A DNA stretch of 35,797 nt from an uncultured Oscillospiraceae bacterium (lineage in GTDB: Bacteria > Bacillota > Clostridia > Oscillospirales > Ruminococcaceae): contig CATJVQ010000046.1 of assembly GCA_949743955.1 (NCBI GenBank), forward strand, positions 1 to 35,797, read 5' to 3'. Of this stretch, positions 16,029 to 23,958 are shown piece by piece. The notes under the pieces were generated by a model that was given only the letters and a program-made list of their open reading frames with translations, did not search any database and was not told the DNA's origin. Each line of letters starts with the position of its first letter. Within the stretch, counting starts at the first letter, position 1. The translations under genes and the position numbers were made by a program.

Positions 16029-17272
16029 CACAGAAATTATTTACAAGGAATTTTACACTTCTGATTCTGGGGCAGACGACATCTTTGTTTGGAAATTTCA
16101 TCCTGAAACTCGCGCTGTCGATGTACATCCTAGAGGCGACCGGGTCGGCGGCCATATTTGCGGGGATCCTGTCCGCCGCGGCGATACCGCCCATTTTTCT
16201 TTCACCGCTCGGCGGCATTCTCGCCGACCGGGTCAACCGGCGGAATATGATGGCCGCGCTGGATGCTTTAACAGGCGTTTCTGTTCTGTGCGCGGGGCTT
16301 CTCCTGTCTGAAAGCAACGCCCTTGCGCTCATCAGCGCGCTGCTGATCGCCCTTTCCATTCTGGGCGCCTTTGAAACGCCTACGGTGCAGGCGTGCATCC
16401 CCACGATGCTGGAGGGGAACAATATCACGAAGGGGAACGTCGCCGTCAATCAGGTGGCCGCCCTGTCCGGCCTGATCGCCCCGGCGCTGGGCGGCGTATT
16501 GTACGCGGCGTTCGGCCTGAAACCCGTTATGGCGGCAAGCGTGTGCTGCTCCTTTGTTACAGCGGGATTCGAGTGCTTCATCAGACTGGGTACTCCTTCA
16601 CGCAGCGAGGGGAAGCTGCTTTCCATGATTAAGCAGGATTTTTTATCGAGCGTGCGGTACATTGCAAAGGAACAGACCTCCATTTTAAAGATGCTGATCC
16701 TGACCGCGATTTCTGGATTTTTCGTCGTTGGGATTGCTGTCGTCGGGCTTCCCTATCTGGTGCGTACAGTTCTCGGGCTGGACGCGCAGTACTATGGCGC
16801 CGCGGAAAGCGCGCTGGCTGTCGCGGCGGTTCTGGGGAGCATGGCCGCCGGGCTTCTCACGGAGAAACTGAAAATCCGCAGATTATCCGCGTTCCTTGCC
16901 TCTCTGGGACTTTTTCTTCTTCCCGCCGGTCTGGCGTTTCTCCTCCCGTTCCATCCCGCCGCAAAATATATGATCAGTGTGATTTCATTCTGCGGTATGC
17001 AGGCCTCCCTCAGTATTTTTTCAATTTTTGCGGTCTCCCTCATTCAGCAGAAAACACCGAACCATCTGATCGGAAAGGTAATGTCCTATACGGCCGCGAT
17101 TACGGGATGCGTTCATCCGGTAGGGCAGATCGTGTATGGATTTCTGTTCGACCGGTTTCACAATGCCGTTTATCTCATCCTCATTCCGACCGGCCTTATC
17201 GTATGCACTGTTGGACTGTCCGCAATGGGATTTTTCAGGGAAATGGAAAAAGAGGTATCCGGGGGAGTGTGA
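16025..17272 (+). CDS. MFS efflux transporter
   Basis: A 415-residue, twelve-helix Major Facilitator protein of the MefA/enterobactin-exporter-like group (MFS_3), which exports small molecules using the proton gradient. The first helix contains LLILGQTTSLFGNFILKLAL. The loop between helices 2 and 3 carries the MFS signature PLGGILADRVNRRNMMAALD with the conserved Asp-Arg. Helix 7 opens the second bundle near residue 225. The GTG start overlaps the tetR stop by 4 bases, so translation is coupled. TetR-MFS pairs of this build often give tolerance to macrolides or other antimicrobials, but no sequence feature identifies the substrate here. The stop codon overlaps the GTG of the KTR gene. Confidence 0.9.
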   Translation: MTQKLFTRNFTLLILGQTTSLFGNFILKLALSMYILEATGSAAIFAGILSAAAIPPIFLSPLGGILADRVNRRNMMAALDALTGVSVLCAGLLLSESNALALISALLIALSILGAFETPTVQACIPTMLEGNNITKGNVAVNQVAALSGLIAPALGGVLYAAFGLKPVMAASVCCSFVTAGFECFIRLGTPSRSEGKLLSMIKQDFLSSVRYIAKEQTSILKMLILTAISGFFVVGIAVVGLPYLVRTVLGLDAQYYGAAESALAVAAVLGSMAAGLLTEKLKIRRLSAFLASLGLFLLPAGLAFLLPFHPAAKYMISVISFCGMQASLSIFSIFAVSLIQQKTPNHLIGKVMSYTAAITGCVHPVGQIVYGFLFDRFHNAVYLILIPTGLIVCTVGLSAMGFFREMEKEVSGGV

Positions 17273-17409
17273 AGCGGGTATACTGGCCGCTGTGCCCGCT
17301 TTGCGGGAGCAAGATGAGGGTAAGGCTGCGTGAAGACACGGTGCTTGAAAGATTCCCACTGTACTGCCCCAAATGCAGGCGGGAAATGCTGATCAATGCC
17401 CGCAAATGA
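17269..17409 (+). CDS. Cysteine-rich KTR-type protein, frameshifted near its end
   Basis: A 46-residue zinc-ribbon-like protein with two CxxC pairs (WPLCPLCGSKMR and YCPKCRRE), matching the small Cys-rich KTR family common in gut Clostridia and often carried by conjugative elements. Function is unknown; the four Cys suggest a metal site. The GTG start overlaps the MFS stop by 4 bases. Family members usually run on to an ending like NxSVIKEPDAxTQSR. Here TGA interrupts at 17407, yet the next frame encodes exactly that tail (NISVIREPDAQTQSR, stop at 17454-17456). One missing base at CGCAAATGAAT explains it. ATG also overlaps the TGA, so the tail could be translated as a separate 16-residue peptide, but loss of a base is simpler. 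Confidence 0.75.
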   Translation: MKRVYWPLCPLCGSKMRVRLREDTVLERFPLYCPKCRREMLINARK

Positions 17410-17456
17410 ATATCTCCGTTATCAGAGAGCCGGACGCACAGACGCAGAGCCGATAA
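17406..17456 (+). pseudogene. Detached C-terminal tail of the KTR protein
   Basis: ATG at 17406 overlaps the KTR stop (ATGA) and opens 16 codons, MNISVIREPDAQTQSR, that match the normal KTR C-terminus. This is most simply the out-of-frame end of the same gene. The last codons also form the left arm of the operon terminator. Confidence 0.65.
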
Positions 17457-17487
17457 CAGCCAGGGACTTTAGGCTGTTACCGGCTCT
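17446..17487. terminator. Bidirectional terminator of the TetR cassette
   Basis: A 16-bp stem with one mismatch (AGAGCCGATAACAGCC with GGCTGTTACCGGCTCT) around a 10-base loop, lying between the convergent KTR gene and the minus-strand acyltransferase-like gene that ends at 17494. No long T-run follows on either strand, so its efficiency is uncertain. Its left arm overlaps the KTR tail coding sequence. Confidence 0.65.
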
Positions 17488-17493
17488 GATACT

Positions 17494-18567
17494 TTATCTG
17501 CGCCGCTCCGATTTCCCTCCGGACATCTTCGGCGCCTTGCGGCACAGGCTGGACACAAACGCAATGCCCAGGAGAAGGACAAGTGTCCAGAACATCGCCC
17601 AAGGGGTGGAGTTCATGGGCAATGTGAAGGGAAAAACTTCGCCGTGCCGGGAGAGGGGAAGCGTCCCCATGCGGCTGACAGAGAAAATCGCCAGATTGCT
17701 CGCGACAAGGTAGTACAGCGAGTTTCTCCCCATGGATTCGATGGGGGAGAGCACCCGGCGCACCTCCGGGCGCTGCCCGCTCAGGCGGTTTAAGGCTTCG
17801 GCCCCCCAGTCCAGCAGCACAAGGGCAAGGCAGGGCAGCAGCATCCACCACAGCGACGGCGGAAAGCGGGACGGCTCCCCATTCGCCGCAAAGTACGCGA
17901 TTCCTGCGGCGCTCAATAGTCCTGCACCGCCCAGCCACAGGAGCTTACGCTCCATCCCATACCGGCCCGCATAGAGCCCGGCGAGGAAAAATGGGAAGTA
18001 CTGGAGCACAGGGAAGCAGGCGAAGCTGGTTGTCCCGATAAACAGGCCCAGATGGGTGCTGGGAATCCGGTCGTAGGGGAGGAACGTGCACGCCAGACAG
18101 ACGAGGACCACTGCCCCGACCCAGAGCTTACGCTCCAGCAGCTTCTGGAGGGCCGGGAAGAGCAGGAGCGCAGCCAGCCCGAACGCCGCGAACGCCGCCA
18201 GAAATTCCGACCATCCCGGGACATCCCGCAGCGTGATGACACGCAGGACAGTCTCGCTGGAGAAATCCCGCCCGGCACAGATCACCTGGTAGGCGGTGCC
18301 CGAGACACAGTAGGCCCCGTAGGCGCGCAGGGCTGAGCGGAGCATCCGGGGCGCGGCGTCCCGAAGGGATCCGCGGTAGTAGGCCAGCCAGACGCTGCGG
18401 CCGTAAGCGAACAGAAAGGCGGGGAACGCGATACTGTTGATGACGGTCATAATCCAGTACTGCTCCGGATAGAGGTCTCTGCGTTCAAAAAACTGTATCA
18501 TATGGCACAGGACCATAACGGCGACAATGAATCCCTTCTCATAATCAATGGCTCGGTTTCTCTCCAT
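17494..18567 (-). CDS. Polytopic membrane protein, acyltransferase-3/DUF1624-like
   Basis: A 357-residue protein with about ten hydrophobic helices, resembling the acyltransferase-3/heparan N-acetyltransferase-like (DUF1624) membrane families. It opens with RNRAIDYEKGFIVAVMVLCHMIQFF, where an R-x-x-x-D-x-x-[KR]-G start followed by a His in the first helix is characteristic; families with this pattern acylate sugars or lipids at the membrane. The ATG at 18567 is chosen because GGAGGGG lies 6 bases upstream; an upstream in-frame ATG at 18636 has no ribosome site. The C-terminus is strongly basic (CRKAPKMSGGKSERRR) and probably cytoplasmic. No polysaccharide or lipid gene neighbours help define the substrate. 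It is convergent with the TetR cassette and divergent from the next gene. Confidence 0.7.
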   Translation of the reverse strand: MERNRAIDYEKGFIVAVMVLCHMIQFFERRDLYPEQYWIMTVINSIAFPAFLFAYGRSVWLAYYRGSLRDAAPRMLRSALRAYGAYCVSGTAYQVICAGRDFSSETVLRVITLRDVPGWSEFLAAFAAFGLAALLLFPALQKLLERKLWVGAVVLVCLACTFLPYDRIPSTHLGLFIGTTSFACFPVLQYFPFFLAGLYAGRYGMERKLLWLGGAGLLSAAGIAYFAANGEPSRFPPSLWWMLLPCLALVLLDWGAEALNRLSGQRPEVRRVLSPIESMGRNSLYYLVASNLAIFSVSRMGTLPLSRHGEVFPFTLPMNSTPWAMFWTLVLLLGIAFVSSLCRKAPKMSGGKSERRR

Positions 18568-18627
18568 TTTTACCCCTCCAGTCAAATAGCAGATGGTGCC
18601 GCCCGGCCGGACCATCGCCCTGCCTCT

Positions 18628-18633
18628 ATTATA
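18628..18633 (-). promoter_or_regulatory. -10 box of the acyltransferase-like gene
   Basis: A perfect TATAAT on the minus strand about 60 bp before the start codon. The matching -35 position (TGTCCA, 17 bases upstream) is poor, so support is limited. Confidence 0.35.
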
Positions 18634-18673
18634 CACTATATTTTTCCCGCTGGACAGAGAGAGAACAGGAAAG

Positions 18674-18702
18674 ATGACATTTCCCGGAAAATATGGTACA
18701 GT
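18674..18702 (+). promoter_or_regulatory. Promoter of the C_GCAxxG_C_C gene
   Basis: ATGACA (18674-18679) and TACAGT (18697-18702) with a 17-base spacer, 35 bp upstream of the start codon. Confidence 0.45.
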
Positions 18703-18736
18703 AGTACAGCGGAGAAAATGAAAAGGAGAAATCGAG

Positions 18737-19195
18737 ATGGGGAAAGCAGAAGAGGCCCGGGCAAATTTCTATAAAGGATACAACTGTGCGCAGTCGGTGC
18801 TGCTGGCGTTCGCCGGCGAGTGCGGGCTGACAGAGAGCCAGGCAGCGCGGATAGGCGCGTCTCTGGGCGGCGGGATGGGGCGGCTGCGCGAGATATGCGG
18901 CGCGCTCAGTGCCATCCTTGTGCTCGACGGCCTCCTCGAAGGCTACGAGACTCCCAGCGACGCGGCCGCGAAAGCCGCGCATTATGCGCGCGTGCAGGCG
19001 TTGGCCAACGCGTTCCGGGAGGAACACGGCGCTATCGTCTGTCGGGAGCTCTTGTCGCTGCCCGCAGGCGCGAGTACCCCCACGCCCGAAGCGCGCACGC
19101 CAGAATACTACCGGCGGCGTCCGTGCCCTGAGATATGCGCTTCGGCTGCCGGGATCCTCGAAACGCATCTGCGCCGGGAGGCGGATTCTGTGTAA
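18737..19195 (+). CDS. C_GCAxxG_C_C family protein
   Basis: A 152-residue small protein of the C_GCAxxG_C_C family, thought to be redox-active but without an assigned reaction. The signature is present: GYNCAQSVLLAF (C17), the Gly-rich SLGGGMGRLREICGA (C53, the CGA of the name), CRELL (C101) and RPCPEICASAAGIL (C129, C133). The middle GCAxxG portion is rendered ICGALSA here. The protein has no signal peptide and should be cytosolic. AAGGAG precedes the ATG at 18737. It is divergent from the acyltransferase-like gene and about 125 bp upstream of uvrA, which has its own promoter, so it is probably monocistronic. Confidence 0.85.
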   Translation: MGKAEEARANFYKGYNCAQSVLLAFAGECGLTESQAARIGASLGGGMGRLREICGALSAILVLDGLLEGYETPSDAAAKAAHYARVQALANAFREEHGAIVCRELLSLPAGASTPTPEARTPEYYRRRPCPEICASAAGILETHLRREADSV

Positions 19196-19229
19196 TGCGG
19201 CGAATCGGGAGGACAATCTTCGTTTTATC

Positions 19230-19257
19230 TTGACAAAATGAAGGGATGTGCTATACT
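19230..19257 (+). promoter_or_regulatory. uvrA promoter
   Basis: A perfect TTGACA (19230-19235) and TATACT (19252-19257) with a 16-base spacer and an extended -10 TG (TGCTATACT). No LexA/DinR box (GAAC-N4-GTTY) is evident nearby. Confidence 0.7.
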
Positions 19258-19319
19258 GGACAAGGAAAAGAATATTTGTTCTTCCCGTATGGCGGAGGGA
19301 CAGATAACAGGAGGAGCAC

Positions 19320-22148
19320 ATGGCAACCGATAAAATCATCATCAGAGGCGCGAGGGCCCATAATCTGAAGAACGTGGATCTGACAATCCCGCGCGATCAG
19401 CTGATCGTCTTCACTGGGCTCTCCGGATCGGGAAAGTCGTCTCTCGCGTTCGACACCATCTATGCGGATGGGCAGCGCCGCTATGTGGAAAGCCTCTCGA
19501 GCTATGCCCGGCAGTTTCTCGGCCAGATGGAGAAGCCGGACGTGGATCAAATAGAGGGGCTTTCCCCGGCCATCTCTATCGATCAGAAGACCACGTCGAA
19601 GAACCCGCGTTCGACAGTGGGCACTGTCACGGAAATTTATGATTACCTGCGCCTGCTCTATGCGCGCATCGGCATCCCGCATTGCCCGGTCTGCGGGAGG
19701 GAGATACGGCAGCAGACGGTGGATCAGATGGTGGATCAGGTGCTGCGCCTGCCGGAGGGAAGCCGGATCCAGGTCATGGCGCCGGTTATCCGCGGGAAGA
19801 AGGGGACCCACCAGAAGGAGCTGGAGCGCGCCCGCGCAGCGGGCTATGTCCGCGCCCGCATCGACGGCGAGATGCACGAGCTGAGCGAAGACATTAAACT
19901 GCGCAAAAATTATAAGCATAACATCGACATTATTGTGGACCGCCTTGTCGTGCGCGACGGTATGCGCGGCCGCCTGGCGGACAGCATTGAGACCAGCCTG
20001 TCGCTGACAGGCTCTCTTGTGCTCGTGAGTGTGCCGGACGGGGAGGACCAGCTCTTCTCCCAGTCCTTCGCCTGCCCGGAGCACGACATCTCCATTGAGG
20101 AGCTCAACCCCCGCATGTTCTCCTTCAATAATCCCTACGGCGCCTGCCCGAAATGTACGGGGCTCGGGACGTTTATGCGCGTGGATCCGGAGCTCATCGT
20201 GCCGAATAAGTCCCTCTCCATCCGCGACGGCGCGATTAAAGCCAGCGGCTGGTATTATGCGCCCGACTCCATGAGCGCGATGTACTACGAGGGCCTGGCA
20301 GCGAAGTACAGCTTCTCCCTCGACGTACCGTTCGAGGATCTGCCTGAGGAGGCGGTAGACATCCTCATGTACGGCACGGACGGGGAGAAGTTCAAGGTCG
20401 TGCGCGGCACAGGCGCGATGACGGGCGAATACATGACGGACTTTGAGGGCATTATCAACAATCTCGAGCGGCGCTTCCGCGAGACGAACAGCAACTGGAT
20501 GCGCGAGGAGATTTCCTCGGTTATGACGGCGGTAAACTGCCCCGACTGTAAGGGCAGGCGCCTCCGGCGTGAATCGCTGGCCGTGCTGGTCGGGGGGAGG
20601 AACATCGCGGAAATCTGTGATCTGTCCGTCATAAAGCTCCTTGATTTTCTGGATGAGCAGTCCTTCACCGAGCGCGAGCAGATGATAGCCGGGCAGGTGC
20701 TCAAGGAGATCCGTGAGCGGCTGGGCTTCCTGCGCAGCGTCGGACTTGGGTACCTCACCCTTTCGCGCGCTTCGGCCACGCTCTCGGGCGGGGAGAGCCA
20801 GCGCATCCGGCTTGCCACCCAGATAGGCTCCTCCCTCGTGGGCGTGCTGTATATTCTGGATGAACCGAGCATCGGGCTGCATCAGCGGGATAACGACAAG
20901 CTCATCGCTACCCTTAAGCGCCTGCGCGACCTCGGGAATACGCTCATCGTCGTCGAGCATGACGAGGACACCATGCGCCAGGCCGACTTCATCGTGGACA
21001 TCGGGCCGGGTGCGGGCGTCCACGGCGGGGAGGTCGTCGCGGCGGGGACGGTAAAGGATATTATCGCCTGTGAGCGGTCGTATACCGGGCAGTACCTCAG
21101 CGGGCGGCGGAAGGTGGAGGTTCCGGCTGTCCGCCGCGCCGGGAACGGGCACTGGCTCGAGATCCTCGGTGCCCAGTGCCACAACCTCAAGAATATCGAT
21201 GTAAAAATCCCGCTGGGCACCTTCACTGCGGTTACGGGGGTGTCCGGCTCAGGGAAGTCGAGCCTTGTCAACGAGATTTTATTTAAGGCGCTGGCCAAGA
21301 GGCTCAACGGCGCGAAGGGCAAGGCCGGAAAGCACCGCGCCATTCGGGGAGTCGGCGAGCTCGACAAGATCATCGATATCGATCAGTCCCCCATCGGGCG
21401 GACGCCGCGCTCGAACCCGGCGACGTATACGAGCGTTTTTAACGACATCCGCGAGCTCTACGCCCAGACCGCCGAGAGCAAGGCGCGCGGCTACACAGCG
21501 TCGCGCTTCTCGTTTAATACCAAGGGCGGCCGGTGCGAGTCGTGCGAGGGGGACGGCATCATCAAAATCGAGATGCACTTCCTGCCGGACATCTTTGTCC
21601 CCTGCGAGGTGTGCGGCGGCTCGCGCTATAACCGTGAGACACTCGAGGTGCGCTATAAGGGGAAGAATATCTACGATGTGCTTGAGATGACAGCGGAGGA
21701 GGCCGTGGAGTTCTTCGGCAGCCTGCCGCGCATCCGCCGCAAGCTCCAGACGCTGTGCGACGTCGGGCTCGGTTATGTCAAGCTCGGCCAGCCCGCCACG
21801 ACGCTCTCCGGCGGCGAGGCGCAGCGTGTCAAGCTCGCCACCGAGCTTGCCCGTGTCTCAACAGGGCGCACCATCTATGTCCTCGACGAACCCACCACCG
21901 GCTTACACACCTACGATGTCCATAAGCTCATCGGCGTGCTCCAGTCGCTCGTGGACGCGGGGAACACGGTGGTCGTCATCGAGCACAACCTTGATGTGAT
22001 CAAGACAGCGGACTACCTGCTCGACCTCGGCCCCGAGGGGGGCGACGAGGGGGGCAGCCTTGTCGCCTGCGGGACACCCGAGGAGGTCGCCGCGCGTGAA
22101 GGATCCTACACGGGGCAGTATCTGCGCCGGGTCCTGCGGCCGGAATAA
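19320..22148 (+). CDS. uvrA: UvrABC excinuclease subunit A
   Basis: A 942-residue full-length UvrA, the damage-recognition ATPase of nucleotide excision repair that loads UvrB onto distorted DNA. It contains two ABC ATPase modules: Walker [10 protein letters not shown] near residue 33 and GVSGSGKSS near 640, signatures LSGGESQR and LSGGEAQR, and Walker B regions followed by [11 protein letters not shown] and [11 protein letters not shown]. Zinc-binding Cys pairs are seen in [20 protein letters not shown] and CESCEG...CEVCGG. AGGAG lies 7 bases before the ATG. It is monocistronic: its own promoter lies upstream and a terminator follows 9 bp after the stop. uvrB and uvrC are not in the window. 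Confidence 0.98.
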   Translation: MATDKIIIRGARAHNLKNVDLTIPRDQLIVFTGLSGSGKSSLAFDTIYADGQRRYVESLSSYARQFLGQMEKPDVDQIEGLSPAISIDQKTTSKNPRSTVGTVTEIYDYLRLLYARIGIPHCPVCGREIRQQTVDQMVDQVLRLPEGSRIQVMAPVIRGKKGTHQKELERARAAGYVRARIDGEMHELSEDIKLRKNYKHNIDIIVDRLVVRDGMRGRLADSIETSLSLTGSLVLVSVPDGEDQLFSQSFACPEHDISIEELNPRMFSFNNPYGACPKCTGLGTFMRVDPELIVPNKSLSIRDGAIKASGWYYAPDSMSAMYYEGLAAKYSFSLDVPFEDLPEEAVDILMYGTDGEKFKVVRGTGAMTGEYMTDFEGIINNLERRFRETNSNWMREEISSVMTAVNCPDCKGRRLRRESLAVLVGGRNIAEICDLSVIKLLDFLDEQSFTEREQMIAGQVLKEIRERLGFLRSVGLGYLTLSRASATLSGGESQRIRLATQIGSSLVGVLYILDEPSIGLHQRDNDKLIATLKRLRDLGNTLIVVEHDEDTMRQADFIVDIGPGAGVHGGEVVAAGTVKDIIACERSYTGQYLSGRRKVEVPAVRRAGNGHWLEILGAQCHNLKNIDVKIPLGTFTAVTGVSGSGKSSLVNEILFKALAKRLNGAKGKAGKHRAIRGVGELDKIIDIDQSPIGRTPRSNPATYTSVFNDIRELYAQTAESKARGYTASRFSFNTKGGRCESCEGDGIIKIEMHFLPDIFVPCEVCGGSRYNRETLEVRYKGKNIYDVLEMTAEEAVEFFGSLPRIRRKLQTLCDVGLGYVKLGQPATTLSGGEAQRVKLATELARVSTGRTIYVLDEPTTGLHTYDVHKLIGVLQSLVDAGNTVVVIEHNLDVIKTADYLLDLGPEGGDEGGSLVACGTPEEVAAREGSYTGQYLRRVLRPE

Positions 22149-22156
22149 AGAAAAGC

Positions 22157-22192
22157 GGCGGAACGCAGAGGCGTTCCGCCGTATCGTGTTTT
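22157..22192. terminator. Terminator shared by uvrA and ptsI
   Basis: GGCGGAACGC (22157-22166) and GCGTTCCGCC (22171-22180) form a perfect 10-bp stem with an AGAG loop, followed by GTGTTTT on the plus strand. It sits between the convergent ends of uvrA and ptsI and probably serves both. Confidence 0.8.
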
Positions 22193-23821
22193 CTAATCCA
22201 GCTCGCGCACTGTCCGGCGCAGGGAGAGGATGCGTGTCGGGGAGACAGAGAGCTCGTCAACACCATAGGAGAGGAAAGTCTGCGTCATGAGCGGATCGCC
22301 CGCCAGCTCCCCGCAGATGCAGACCGGGATACCGTACTGATGGGCGTTGTGCACTGTCATCTCAATAAGTGCGAGCACGGCGGGGTGATATTCGTCGAAC
22401 GGCGCGCCCGGGGAGGCGCTCTGCCGATCGACAGCGAGGGTATACTGTGTCAGATCGTTGGTGCCGATGCTGAAGAAGTCGACCTCCTGCGCGAGCCGGT
22501 CGCTGATGAGCGCGGCGGCGGGGGTCTCGATCATGACACCGAGCTCGATGTCGGGGTCGAACGGGATGTTCTGCCGCTCGAACTCCCCGCGCACCTCCTC
22601 AATGAGCGCCTGCGCCTTGTAAATTTCGTTGACGCTGGAAATCATGGGCAGCAGCACGGCCACCTTTCCGAACGCGCTCGCGCGGTAGATGGCGCGCAGC
22701 TGCGTGCGGAAGAGCTCCGGCCGCTTTAGGCACAGCCGCACGCCGCGGCAGCCGAGGGCGGGATTTTCCTCGTGGGGCATGTTGAGGTAGTCAGCGCGCT
22801 TGTCCGCGCCGAGGTCGAGCGTGCGGATGACCACGCGCTTGCCCTGCATCCGGCGCAGGATGGTGCGGTAGGCGCGGAACTGCTCCTCCTGACTGGGGCA
22901 GCCGCTGCGCTCCAGATAGAGGAATTCGCTGCGGAGAAGCCCGACACCCTCAGCATCCTCCTCCACGGCGGCCTCCACGTCGGAGGCGACGGCGATGTTG
23001 GCCAAAAGCGCGACATGCTGCCCCCCGCGGGTGACGCTGGGCAGGCCCTTATATTTCTGCAATTCCCCCTGCTGGCGCAGCAGGCGGTCGCGCTTGCGGC
23101 GCAGGCGAAGAAGTGTCTCCGGGTCAGGCTCGATGTAGACACGCCCGATTTCGCCGTCGACCGCTGCGGTCTTGCCGTCGTCGACAGGGCCGATGCCCTC
23201 CCCCACGCCGATGACAGCGGGGATGCCCATTGTGGACGCGAGGATGGCCGTGTGGCTGGTGCCGGATCCCTGGCGGGTGACAAAGCCGAGGATTTTGCGG
23301 CGGTCGAGCAGGATGGTCTCGCTCGGCGCGAGATCGTCCGCCGCGATGATGACAGGGGTCTCCTCGTCCACGAGCGAGGGGTCGGCGCCGGAAAGGATGC
23401 TGATGATGCGGTTGGACACGTCCTCCACGTCGGCGGCGCGCTCTTGCATGCGCACGCTCTCGAGCGCGAGAAAAATGGCGGTGTATTTCTCGCTTGTGCG
23501 CTCCACGGCGTTGGCCGCGGTGAGGCACTCCTCGCGGATGATGGTCTCAACGGATTCTACATAGGAAGGGTCGCGGATGAGCGTGCGGTGGATCTGGAAA
23601 ATCTGCGCGTCCTCATGCGCGACCTCGGAAAGCGCGTGTTCATACAGCGAAAGGATCTGTTTGTCCGCGATGTCGCAGGCGTTGTGAAAACGTTCGATCT
23701 CGGTCTGGATCTCGTCCGGATGGATGCAGCGTTCGGTGAGAGGCTCGTGACCATGCCGAAAAAAGCTCAGCCGGCCGATGGCCACTCCAGTACTGACACC
23801 TTTGCCCGATAAAACCACCAT
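22193..23821 (-). CDS. ptsI: Phosphotransferase system enzyme I
   Basis: A 542-residue enzyme I, which takes phosphate from phosphoenolpyruvate and passes it to HPr to drive PTS sugar uptake. The phosphorylated His is H190 in GSGTSHTAILA, with Ser where most homologues have Gly or Arg before TSH. PEP-site motifs follow: GLLRSEFLYL, IRTLDLGADKR, IGVMIETPAA-type ELGVMIETPAA, FFSIGTNDLTQYTLAVDR and the active-site Cys C503 in CICGELAGDP. I chose the ATG at 23821 because GAAGGGAGC lies upstream and MVVLSGKGVSTGVAIG is the normal N-terminus; the frame remains open far upstream without homology. No ptsH or enzyme II lies nearby, so it is a detached general PTS gene. It is slightly shorter than the usual 570 residues. 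Confidence 0.95.
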   Translation of the reverse strand: MVVLSGKGVSTGVAIGRLSFFRHGHEPLTERCIHPDEIQTEIERFHNACDIADKQILSLYEHALSEVAHEDAQIFQIHRTLIRDPSYVESVETIIREECLTAANAVERTSEKYTAIFLALESVRMQERAADVEDVSNRIISILSGADPSLVDEETPVIIAADDLAPSETILLDRRKILGFVTRQGSGTSHTAILASTMGIPAVIGVGEGIGPVDDGKTAAVDGEIGRVYIEPDPETLLRLRRKRDRLLRQQGELQKYKGLPSVTRGGQHVALLANIAVASDVEAAVEEDAEGVGLLRSEFLYLERSGCPSQEEQFRAYRTILRRMQGKRVVIRTLDLGADKRADYLNMPHEENPALGCRGVRLCLKRPELFRTQLRAIYRASAFGKVAVLLPMISSVNEIYKAQALIEEVRGEFERQNIPFDPDIELGVMIETPAAALISDRLAQEVDFFSIGTNDLTQYTLAVDRQSASPGAPFDEYHPAVLALIEMTVHNAHQYGIPVCICGELAGDPLMTQTFLSYGVDELSVSPTRILSLRRTVRELD

Positions 23822-23958
23822 AAGGCGAAGCTCCCTTCGTGAAGCACAGAAAGTATGGGAACCGGTACTGATAAAAGTCGAATTTATTATACATGATTTG
23901 CCGGAAAGATACAAGATCATTTGCCGGGAAAAGAAAGCAAAAGAGAGGAGGGCCGCTT

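Noticed and set aside
19251-21182. 643-codon minus-strand open frame
   Set aside because: It is antisense to uvrA, with His/Arg/Ala-rich composition typical of shadow frames.
22772-23812. 346-codon plus-strand open frame
   Set aside because: It is antisense to ptsI, which has complete catalytic motifs.
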